DNA from: Magnetococcales bacterium
Lineage (GTDB): Bacteria; Pseudomonadota; Magnetococcia; Magnetococcales; JADGCH01
DNA: 47,766 nt
Direction of reading: 5' to 3'
Assembly (NCBI GenBank): GCA_015229115.1
Contig: JADGCH010000014.1
Location: forward strand, 1-47,766
Under the pieces are notes generated by a model, which was not told the origin of the DNA, did no database searches, and saw nothing but the letters and a program-made list of their open reading frames with translations. Shown one piece after another: positions 15,248-22,407 of this stretch (within the stretch, counting starts at the first letter, position 1; each line of letters begins with the position of its first letter). The position numbers were made by a program, and so were the translations under genes.

Positions 15248-15994
15248 TCAAACCTTCTCGCGTTCCTTGCCAGAAAGCGCCGCCATTAACAAGGTCTCCA
15301 GCACACGGGGATTAAGCCCCTTCTGAATACCTGTGACCCCATCGATGACAATCTGACGCATCATCTGCTCATGCTTGCTGTAGTGATGCAGCTTGATTCC
15401 CATGGGAATGGTGACCATATTGGCCACAATAGCCCCATAACAGGTTGCCAGCAACGCCTTGGCCATGGCAGGGCCAATGGAACTCGGATCCGCCATGTCG
15501 GCCAGCATCTCCACCATGCCCACCAGCGTTCCGACCATTCCCATGGCCGGTGCTGCTTCACCCATGCTATCAAACATGATGACGCCGGTATGGTGCCGCT
15601 CGGCAAGATAAGCCGTATCCTTATACAGAATACTCTGCAACGTCTCTGGATCCATGCCATCAACACAGTGATTAATCGCCGTCTGCAGAAACTGATTGGG
15701 CGTTTTGACCTTTTCAAGCGCCAGAATACCGTCCTTGCGGGCGATATTGGACATCTCTGTCAGCTGCTCGATCAACTCCTGTGGTGTCTCGTGGTTGGCC
15801 TTGAAGACCTTGCCGATGATGCTGCCAGCGCCGAGCACCTCTTTTAAGCTAAATTTAACAAACGTACTGGCTATCAGACCGCCGATAACGATAACGGCGG
15901 CATGGCTTTGCCAGTAGAACAGGACCGGTTTCCCCATGGTGGCAACGATAACGCCCGCCGCCATGACCATCCCGATGATTGTTGCAATATCCAT
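15248..15994 (-). CDS. pomA: PomA/MotA-like flagellar stator subunit
   Basis: A 248-residue four-helix stator channel protein. Helix 1 DIATIIGMVMAAGVIVATMG, helix 2 AAVIVIGGLIASTFVKF, the cytoplasmic charged loop, and helices 3-4 MFDSMGEAAPAMGMVGTLVGMVEML...IGPAMAKALLATCYGAIVANMVTIPMGIKL match PomA/MotA, including the conserved Pro of helix 4 region. The start is ATG 15994, preceded by AAGAGGATCACA; the open frame upstream (to 16075) adds unrelated residues. Together with the downstream pomB it would form the ring that converts ion flow into flagellar torque. Confidence 0.92.
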   Translation of the reverse strand: MDIATIIGMVMAAGVIVATMGKPVLFYWQSHAAVIVIGGLIASTFVKFSLKEVLGAGSIIGKVFKANHETPQELIEQLTEMSNIARKDGILALEKVKTPNQFLQTAINHCVDGMDPETLQSILYKDTAYLAERHHTGVIMFDSMGEAAPAMGMVGTLVGMVEMLADMADPSSIGPAMAKALLATCYGAIVANMVTIPMGIKLHHYSKHEQMMRQIVIDGVTGIQKGLNPRVLETLLMAALSGKEREKV

Positions 15995-16108
15995 TGTGAT
16001 CCTCTTGAAACCGACCGAAGACAGCACCATGTAAAACAGGGCTGGATTAAAACGGATTATTCGGCTACAATTCAAGCATGAACCATACCATCTATCGGAA
16101 AGGAATTG

Positions 16109-16513
16109 ATGACCATGATTACACCAGAGCCACGCAAACAGACTCCTGACGAACAGAAAATCCTGTTGGCTGGTGCCCGCGACAGAGAACAGGGATCGCC
16201 GATGGTTTCGGTCTGGATTAACGGTGTGACGTGGGTATTGCTGATGGTTGTGCTGGTCATGGTCGAACGGGCCAGTCCCCAGGTAGAGGACTTTTTCAGC
16301 CGTGTGTTTCAGGCTAAGCTGCGCACCCAGTGGGATGTCAGCCTGATTCGCAATGCCACCATGCTAGCCACCGTTGCCGCATCCATCTCTTTTGCCTGGG
16401 TGGTCTTGACTATCTGGCGTAACCGGGGGCGGATACGGTCAGGCGATATTCTGAGCATCGTGCTGTCACTGATTTCGCTGATTGGCGTTGTGGTCCTGTT
16501 TTATATGTTCTGA
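16109..16513 (+). CDS. Small membrane protein, three predicted helices
   Basis: About 134 residues. A polar N-terminus (to residue 30) is followed by three hydrophobic segments: WINGVTWVLLMVVLVMV (about 37-53), TMLATVAASISFAWVVLTIW (about 82-101) and ILSIVLSLISLIGVVVLFYMF (about 112-134), the last running to the C-terminus. I do not recognise the family. It is divergent from pomA (114 bases apart), so a motility link is possible but unproven. Its last 48 bases overlap the converging membrane-fusion-protein gene. Start ATG 16109 has AAAGGA upstream; ATG 16115 is an alternative. Confidence 0.65.
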   Translation: MTMITPEPRKQTPDEQKILLAGARDREQGSPMVSVWINGVTWVLLMVVLVMVERASPQVEDFFSRVFQAKLRTQWDVSLIRNATMLATVAASISFAWVVLTIWRNRGRIRSGDILSIVLSLISLIGVVVLFYMF

Positions 16514-17677
16514 GACCGCTATGGTCGCCCCATCGCTCAGACGCCACTGGCCCGTCACAACGACTTGATCTCCTGCTGATAACACCGTTCCGGCCAGCAG
16601 TGCCTCCTGTGCCTCTTCGCGCAAGATCTCGGACGGCTGAAGCAGCCGCAGGGCAACACGGTTGTCGCCCTGTCTCAGGTAGAGTGCCCGCCGTCCATCG
16701 GTGCGCGTCAACAGGGCCTGTGCTGGCACAACAGCAACGTTGGGCCGTTGACTCAGTATCGTCTCCACCTCGACATAAAGCCCCGGACGCAGCATCTGCG
16801 CATTATTGGGGATCACCCCCTTGGCTAGAAAGGTACCGGTTGCCTGATCAATGACTGGATCAACACTGTCGAGATGGCCCGTGATGGTCAATTCGCCATG
16901 ATCAGGCACACCTACCTGGATGGTTGTCGTAGCCGTGGTCTGTCGGGCCATGCGTGCCCAGTCGCGTTCCTGCAAGGCATAGCGAACACAGATAGGGTCG
17001 ATCTGATGTATGACCAGCAGTGGTTTATCATCGTAAGCCTTGACCAGATTGCCTGTATGTAGCAACACCGACCCGATGCGACCGGCTACCGGAGCTTGGA
17101 TGCGGGTAAAATCGAGCAACAGTTCGGCCTGATGCACGGCCGATTCACTGATCATCAACAGGGCCTCAGCTGATTCACGGTTGGTGCGCGCCTGATCGAG
17201 CGCCTCTCCCGGGGTAGCCTCGTGCTGCTTTAACTGCTGCTGTCGCCGCTCATGAAGACGCGCCAATGCCAACTGTGCCTGATCACGGTTGCGTTCTGCC
17301 CGACGTTGCTGCAACTGCCAGTGAACCATACGGGCATCCAGTTCAAAAAGCAACTGCCCGGCTGTTACGCTGGCACCATCATGAACATGGGTGGCAACAA
17401 TTGCCCCATCGACACGCGACTGAACAGCCACTGTTCTACAGGCCTCAAGATGCCCCACGGCCCGCAGACGATCGCTAACCGTTCGATGGACGACGGGAGC
17501 CACTTCAACGGCTATGGCTGCAGAGCCGGCAGCGCTGGACTTCCCTACCGTTGCACTGGCACGATCCTGCTGCGATTCCGAACAAGCTGCCAGAACCAGG
17601 ATCCATTGCAATGATATTGGTATGATAATTGCTTTGAAAGCCCACAAAGACGTCACTGCTGGATTGTTTTGCTTCAT
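16466..17677 (-). CDS. RND-type periplasmic membrane-fusion lipoprotein (MdtA/HlyD-like)
   Basis: A 403-residue periplasmic adaptor. The N-terminus has a long hydrophobic signal and a lipobox LVLAAC (Cys32), predicting lipid anchoring. Then come the first half-lipoyl strand AVQSRVDGAIVATHVHDGASVTAGQLLFELD, an alpha-helical hairpin (about 115-170), the second half-lipoyl FTRIQAPVAGRIGSVLLHTGNLV, a beta-barrel and the membrane-proximal part NVAVVPAQALLTRTDGRRALYL. Such proteins bridge an inner-membrane RND pump and an outer-membrane channel. No pump gene is adjacent, so it is an orphan here. Its start is only 16 bases from that of the divergent gene at 17694. Confidence 0.85.
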   Translation of the reverse strand: MKQNNPAVTSLWAFKAIIIPISLQWILVLAACSESQQDRASATVGKSSAAGSAAIAVEVAPVVHRTVSDRLRAVGHLEACRTVAVQSRVDGAIVATHVHDGASVTAGQLLFELDARMVHWQLQQRRAERNRDQAQLALARLHERRQQQLKQHEATPGEALDQARTNRESAEALLMISESAVHQAELLLDFTRIQAPVAGRIGSVLLHTGNLVKAYDDKPLLVIHQIDPICVRYALQERDWARMARQTTATTTIQVGVPDHGELTITGHLDSVDPVIDQATGTFLAKGVIPNNAQMLRPGLYVEVETILSQRPNVAVVPAQALLTRTDGRRALYLRQGDNRVALRLLQPSEILREEAQEALLAGTVLSAGDQVVVTGQWRLSDGATIAVSEHIKQDHNANQRNQ

Positions 17678-17693
17678 AACAAGGAGCCGCGCT

Positions 17694-18035
17694 GTGTTGA
17701 ATACGATGATGGAAATTAAGGTTGCCGATGCCTTGGCTATTATGGAGTCCGGCCCGGACGATCCAGAATATCAGGAAGCATGGAACTACCTGCTACACAG
17801 CCGTGACCCCATGGTGCAACAACTGCTGCGACAGACACTGGAGACCGTTTACGGCCCCATGCCACGACCGACTGGCTACAGCACCCTTGGCGAGCCTTAC
17901 TGGACCGTCGAAGTCATCGCCTCCTATCTGGGCGTGGACAACCGTGATATTCGCCAGTTTGCCGAGCACATCCACGATGAATGGGAAGACAGCCCATGTG
18001 TGATGGACACCAGCCGACTACACACGGTTCATTGA
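17694..18035 (+). CDS. Unknown 113-residue protein
   Basis: The start is GTG 17694 because AAGGAG (17681-17686) lies seven bases upstream; the frame is open further back without family evidence. The protein is acidic and mostly helical, beginning MLNTMMEIKVADALAIMESGP, with a central VQQLLRQTLETVYGPMPRPTGYSTLGEPYW and a helix-turn-helix-like segment TVEVIASYLGVDNRDIRQFAEHIHDEW (about 75-102). I do not recognise the family. The HTH-like part hints at a small regulator, but evidence is weak. It ends four bases from the converging hemerythrin gene. Confidence 0.6.
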   Translation: MLNTMMEIKVADALAIMESGPDDPEYQEAWNYLLHSRDPMVQQLLRQTLETVYGPMPRPTGYSTLGEPYWTVEVIASYLGVDNRDIRQFAEHIHDEWEDSPCVMDTSRLHTVH

Positions 18036-18038
18036 GGG

Positions 18039-18464
18039 TCAGGACAGGCCACAGGCCAGCAAATGGTGGGCATATTGCCGGTCGCTGCGGTTGATGTGCT
18101 CCTCCAACCATTCTTCCAGAAACTCGGCCACCTTGCGCGGAATGCCCAGCTTCACTTCTGGTTCTTCCGTTTCAGCGTAGATGGAGAGCAGTGCCTGCAG
18201 GTCATCGCCGATGTCAGCATGCTGTTGGCGATGGGCTGCAAGTTGCGGAAAAGCGTACTGGGTCATCAGCTCCTCTTCATAGGCAAAATGGGTCGTCACA
18301 TATTGGTTCAGGCGGTCAAAGCAGCTGCTGACCTGTTCCAGGTCAGAGCCCTCACCAATGGCCGTATGCAATTCCCAAAAAATCTCAAACAGCTGCTGAT
18401 GCTGCCGATCGATCTCAGCGATGCCAAAACGGTACTTTTCCGACCAGCGCGGCTTATCATTCAT
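18039..18464 (-). CDS. Bacteriohemerythrin
   Basis: A 141-residue single-domain hemerythrin with all seven di-iron ligands in place: H22 (IDRQHQQLF), H59 and E63 (THFAYEEELM), H78 and H82 (HRQQHADI), H123 (LEEHINRSD) and D128. Such proteins bind O2 reversibly and may deliver or sense oxygen, or detoxify NO in the cytoplasm of microaerophiles and chemotactic bacteria. The start ATG 18464 follows a GGAGGAG ribosome-binding site. It is downstream of, and on the same strand as, the DAC-like gene, 63 bases apart, so they may be co-transcribed. Confidence 0.93.
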   Translation of the reverse strand: MNDKPRWSEKYRFGIAEIDRQHQQLFEIFWELHTAIGEGSDLEQVSSCFDRLNQYVTTHFAYEEELMTQYAFPQLAAHRQQHADIGDDLQALLSIYAETEEPEVKLGIPRKVAEFLEEWLEEHINRSDRQYAHHLLACGLS

Positions 18465-18503
18465 GGTTTCATCTCCTCCATCATACCCTGATCACACCAG
18501 CTG

Positions 18504-18541
18504 CCTGTTCATACCAGCCAAGCCCATTCATACCAGCCAGG
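18504..18541. repeat. 19-bp imperfect tandem duplication at the DAC-like gene stop
   Basis: 18504-18522 and 18523-18541 match at 16 of 19 positions, with a perfect shared core TTCATACCAGCCA (18508-18520, 18527-18539). Read on the minus strand, the unit encodes the last residues (TGG CTG GTA) and stop (TGA, 18530-18528) of the DAC-like gene, and is then repeated in the spacer before the hemerythrin gene. Confidence 0.85.
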
Positions 18542-19763
18542 ATTTACTCAGACAATCAGGCCACCAGTAGACGGTTGTCTCATCCTTCCAGGTCAGACCG
18601 GCAATCGGACCATCCTGGGAAATGACAAAAGCTACTGTACCGGGACACTTACCAACAAAATTAACGGCTGAATTATGCCTTGTTCCATAACGGGACAAAT
18701 TCACATGTTTGGAAGAGTAGGTTTCCTCCTCAATTGGACCAAAGGTGGTGTCACCGCGCCAAACAGGTGCTGCCAGCATGGAACCGAACGAAATAGGGCG
18801 CAACCGGTCAGAAATGACCAGCGCACAATCAATGCGGGTCATTTGTGCTAATAATTCAATTAATTCAATAATTTTGCGTTTGCATTCCAGAATAGCCGCT
18901 TCAACAACAGGCACTGAAACGGTATCGTGCTCTGGATCATCTTCGATCATTCTTTTGCGGTAATGCAGATCCATGGCACAAAGCTCCGCTACCAGCGGCA
19001 CACCATCTTCAGCCTGGTCCAATACATATTTTGGAATGATCCAGCGTTGCGCCGTCTGGTTTCTGGCCTCTGGAATCCAGATAATGGTGCCCCCGTGCCC
19101 CCGCTTGCTGGCTTCAATGAGCAGTCGATCAATCAAGTCACGATAGGTGCGCCAATATTTGGTACCATATTTCTGAAACTCCGGATGAGTCTTGATAACC
19201 TTAAGCAGACTCCACCCCATCAGACTGGCTGTGAAAGGGGTGGGCGTTGGCTGGGAAAATCGACCAGCATTAAAACGGGCAATAATTTTGTCACCCCGAA
19301 ATACGGTGAGCGCACCGATCTTGCGTGAGGCAATGACCAGCACGTCAGGAGCGGATAGCGGGAAAGGCAGCGCATCGAAACGATTACGTCCGCGCGTACT
19401 GGTAAAAATGGCCCCCCATACCTCCATTCCAGATGGGTCGCCATTGTCACTCCATACCGCCAGTGCCGTTGTCACCGGATCGAAAGCCGGGGCAATCTTG
19501 ACCAAGGCATCGACGGTAAAATGGAGATGTTGGGGAAAACGGAATACAATGCTCTCACCAGGACGGCTTTTCTCATCAAAGCGGCCCGGATCAATGAGAG
19601 CAACACTGACCTGTACCGGACGATCTTCTTCACGCTTCAGACTGGCCAGAAAGACCGTTTCCATAGCCACCTTGACCCAGTCGCCCGGCAGCTGGTGTTG
19701 TTCATCCGGTCTCCCCATGCCCCAGAGTTGAATCACTTGCTCGATAATGTGCAGATCAAACAT
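18528..19763 (-). CDS. DAC-domain (diadenylate-cyclase-like) protein with N-terminal sensor region
   Basis: A 411-residue protein. The C-terminal third (about 295-400) matches the DisA/DAC nucleotidyl-cyclase fold: ELIELLAQMTRIDCALVISDRLRPISFGSML, then LSRYGTRHNSAVNFVGKCPGTVAFVISQDGPIAGL. In DAC enzymes the motifs are DGA and GTRHRAA; here they read DCA (312-314) and GTRHNSA (360-366). The N-terminal 260 residues resemble the sensor regions described for DAC proteins of the DACNV type (assignment from memory of the family). It could make c-di-AMP or another cyclic or linear dinucleotide, or be a catalytically altered sensor. Codons are more AT-rich than neighbours. The start is ATG 19763; no strong ribosome-binding site is seen. 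Confidence 0.65.
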   Translation of the reverse strand: MFDLHIIEQVIQLWGMGRPDEQHQLPGDWVKVAMETVFLASLKREEDRPVQVSVALIDPGRFDEKSRPGESIVFRFPQHLHFTVDALVKIAPAFDPVTTALAVWSDNGDPSGMEVWGAIFTSTRGRNRFDALPFPLSAPDVLVIASRKIGALTVFRGDKIIARFNAGRFSQPTPTPFTASLMGWSLLKVIKTHPEFQKYGTKYWRTYRDLIDRLLIEASKRGHGGTIIWIPEARNQTAQRWIIPKYVLDQAEDGVPLVAELCAMDLHYRKRMIEDDPEHDTVSVPVVEAAILECKRKIIELIELLAQMTRIDCALVISDRLRPISFGSMLAAPVWRGDTTFGPIEEETYSSKHVNLSRYGTRHNSAVNFVGKCPGTVAFVISQDGPIAGLTWKDETTVYWWPDCLSKSWLV

Positions 19764-19925
19764 GCAATCGCCACACCCCCATAAGGTCTTACCCGAGAAC
19801 TCTTTCGCCTCTCATTCATATAAATCGATTTTACCTAAAAGTCACGCGATGATATGATGGGAACTTCACGAAACAATTCTGGTCCAACCGTCTTGGCTAC
19901 CAAACTATTATGAATGATCCAGTTT

Positions 19926-19980
19926 GAATATAAAAATACTGGTGCAAGATTTTAGAATATGATAATATTCAGGGAATATT
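19926..19980. promoter_or_regulatory. Cluster of GAATAT half-sites upstream of dsrA
   Basis: In the AT-rich 272-base interval before dsrA, GAATATT occurs in palindromic form: AATATTC (19964-19970), AGG, GAATATT (19974-19980). A further GAATAT (19955-19960) pairs with the same ATATTC (19965-19970), and another GAATAT lies at 19926. The centre contains a -10-like TATGAT/TAATAT. The cluster is 56 bases upstream of the dsrA start. It is a good candidate operator-promoter for the dsr genes; the regulator is unknown. Confidence 0.5.
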
Positions 19981-20035
19981 GGTAGTTTTATCGTTTGCAA
20001 GAGCAATTTTCCACTTTACCTGCTGAGGAATCACG

Positions 20036-21280
20036 ATGTCTGAGACTACTTCCGCACAAAATTTCAAGTTGAATCCAACCCCCATGCTGGACACGCTGGA
20101 AACCGGTCCATGGCCAAGTTTTATTTCTGGTTTCAAAGAGTTGGCGAACCGGACGGGTAGCACCATGGTACGCGGAGCTCTTGACCAGTTGAACTACTCC
20201 TACCAGACCCGCATGGGATACTGGAAAGGCGGTGTTGTTGGCGTCCATGGCTATGGTGCTGGCGTGATCAGTCGTTACTCCATGATCTCCGATAAATTCC
20301 CGGAGGCGAAAGAATTTCACACCATGCGTATTCAGCCAGCACCTGGTCTGCACTATACCAGCAAGACGTTGCGCCAGATTTGTGATATCTGGGAAAAATA
20401 TGGTTCTGGTCTGATTTCCATGCATGGCCAGACCGGTAATCTGCAGTTGCAAGGCATCGTCCAAGCCAACGTTCAGGCCTGTTTCGACGAACTAAACCAG
20501 CTGGGTTGGGACTTGGGTGGCGCAGGAGCCACCGTGCGGACTGGTGCTTCCTGTATTGGTCCGGCCCGTTGCGAGATGGCCTGTTACGATACGCTACAAG
20601 CCCATCACAAAGTGCTGTCCTACTACACCGACTATGTTCATCGGCCCCAGCTGCCCTACAAGATGAAGTTCAAGTTTTCGGGCTGCCCCAACGACTGCAT
20701 GAACAGCATTCAGCGCTCCGACATGTCGGTGATTGGCATCTGGCGTGACGACATCCAGGTTGATCGTGCCGAAATTAAGAATTATTTCGCCACTAAGGGT
20801 GTCGATTACATTGTTAACAATGTCATTACCCGCTGCCCCACCAATGCCATCTCCCTCAAAGGCAGTGACGATATTGAGATCAACAACAAGGATTGTGTGC
20901 GCTGCATGCACTGCATCAACGTGTTGAACAAGGCCCTTTCACCCGGTAAAGAACGCGGTGCGGCACTGTTGCTTGGCGGCAAGGGTCATCTGAAAATGGG
21001 TAACATGCTCGGTTCCATGATGGTGCCTTTCATGAAGATGGAAACTGAAGAGGATGTCGAGGCCTTCACCGAACTGGCCGACCGCGTGATCGATTACTGG
21101 GCGGAAAATGGCCTTGATCACGAGCGTCTGGGTGAAGCCATCGAACGAATCGGTATTCAGACTTTTCTCGACGCTGTCGGTATTGATGCCCACGTCGACA
21201 TGGTGGTTGCTCCTCGTGACAACCCCTATTTTAAGGCTGATTACGATCATAAGCCGGTCTTGAAAGAGGCCGCAGCCTAA
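20036..21280 (+). CDS. dsrA: Dissimilatory sulfite reductase subunit alpha
   Basis: A 414-residue DsrA. The sirohaem/[4Fe-4S] cysteines are visible in GASCIGPARCEMACYD (about 175-190) and FKFSGCPNDCMNS (about 220-232); the inserted ferredoxin domain follows with RCPTNAI and DCVRCMHCINV (about 268-300). DsrA pairs with DsrB in the cytoplasmic alpha2beta2 enzyme interconverting sulfite and reduced sulfur. With dsrL adjacent, the oxidative (reverse) direction is likelier, but a phylogeny is needed to settle it. Start ATG 20036 follows GAGGAA with six bases spacing. dsrB follows after 46 bases. Confidence 0.96.
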   Translation: MSETTSAQNFKLNPTPMLDTLETGPWPSFISGFKELANRTGSTMVRGALDQLNYSYQTRMGYWKGGVVGVHGYGAGVISRYSMISDKFPEAKEFHTMRIQPAPGLHYTSKTLRQICDIWEKYGSGLISMHGQTGNLQLQGIVQANVQACFDELNQLGWDLGGAGATVRTGASCIGPARCEMACYDTLQAHHKVLSYYTDYVHRPQLPYKMKFKFSGCPNDCMNSIQRSDMSVIGIWRDDIQVDRAEIKNYFATKGVDYIVNNVITRCPTNAISLKGSDDIEINNKDCVRCMHCINVLNKALSPGKERGAALLLGGKGHLKMGNMLGSMMVPFMKMETEEDVEAFTELADRVIDYWAENGLDHERLGEAIERIGIQTFLDAVGIDAHVDMVVAPRDNPYFKADYDHKPVLKEAAA

Positions 21281-21326
21281 GTTTTGTCAGGACATCAACC
21301 GATACGGTCATTCAGGAGTGGTTATC

Positions 21327-22397
21327 ATGAGTAGAGAGTGGAAAACTGTTGAGTCTGGTCCTCATACCTATCAGGAGCTTTTGCATCCGGTTATCGTCAA
21401 GAACTATGGTCAATGGAAATACCATACCAGACCTCGCCCAGGTGTTCTGAAACATGTTGCCAAGAGTGGCGATGTGATCTATACCGTGCGCGCCGGTACG
21501 CACAGGCAGGTGACCGTCGACATCGTTCGACGTCTGTGCGATCTGGCCGACCGTTACTCAGACGGTCACCTACGCTGGACGGTGCGTAATAATGTCGAGT
21601 TTGTCACACCTAATGAGGCTAACGTGGCGCCGCTCATTAAGGAGCTGGAAGCACTAGGACACCCGGTCGGTGGTACCGGCAACTCCATTTCGGCTATTGC
21701 CCATACTCAGGGATGGTTGCACTGCGATATTCCGGCTACCGACGCCTCGGGTGTGGTCAAAAGCATGATGGATGCCCTGTTTGACGATTTTGTCAAGGAG
21801 GAGATGCCCAACCGCGTCCGTCTGTCAACCTCCTGCTGCGAAATCAACTGTGGTGGTCAGGCTGATATTGCCGTGGTGGTTCAGCACACCCGTCCTCCCC
21901 GTATCAACCATGAAATCCTGAAAAATATCTGTGAGATGCCCAGCACGGTGGCTCGTTGTCCGGTTGCCGCCATTCGTCCGACAACGGTCAATGGCCAACC
22001 GTCACTGATGGTGGTGGAAGAAAAGTGCATCTTCTGCGGAGCCTGCTTCGGGGCCTGTCCGGCCATGGAGATCAACCATCCCGACTATTCCAAACTGGCG
22101 GTTTGGGTGGGTGGCAAAAACTCCAATGCCCGTACTCGTCCCGCCAATATGAAGCTGGTCTGTCATGGTCTGCCCAACAATCCCCAACGCTGGCCTGAAG
22201 TGACGGAAGTCGTCAAACGCATTCTCGGTGCTTATAAAAAGGGGGGGCGCGAGTGGGAGCGTCTGGGTGAGTGGGCCGATCGTATTGGCTGGAAGCGTTT
22301 CTTCGAAGAGACCGGTTTGCCATTCGATAAATACATGATCGATAATTATCGGCATGCCAGGGTCTCTTTCAACCAGTCCGCTCACGTCCGTTTTTAA
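21327..22397 (+). CDS. dsrB: Dissimilatory sulfite reductase subunit beta
   Basis: A 356-residue DsrB. Signature segments: HPVIVKNYGQWKYHTRPRPGVL, RLSTSCCEINCGGQADIAVV with the sirohaem-site cysteines (about 165-180), ARCPVAAIRP and the ferredoxin insert EKCIFCGACFGACPAMEI (about 230-248), ending with the WADRIGWKRFFEETGLPF region. It binds the catalytic sirohaem with DsrA. The start is ATG 21327 with CAGGAG eight bases upstream; a GTG at 21318 would add three residues. dsrL starts 10 bases after the stop. Confidence 0.96.
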   Translation: MSREWKTVESGPHTYQELLHPVIVKNYGQWKYHTRPRPGVLKHVAKSGDVIYTVRAGTHRQVTVDIVRRLCDLADRYSDGHLRWTVRNNVEFVTPNEANVAPLIKELEALGHPVGGTGNSISAIAHTQGWLHCDIPATDASGVVKSMMDALFDDFVKEEMPNRVRLSTSCCEINCGGQADIAVVVQHTRPPRINHEILKNICEMPSTVARCPVAAIRPTTVNGQPSLMVVEEKCIFCGACFGACPAMEINHPDYSKLAVWVGGKNSNARTRPANMKLVCHGLPNNPQRWPEVTEVVKRILGAYKKGGREWERLGEWADRIGWKRFFEETGLPFDKYMIDNYRHARVSFNQSAHVRF

Positions 22398-22407
22398 GGA
22401 ACATTCC

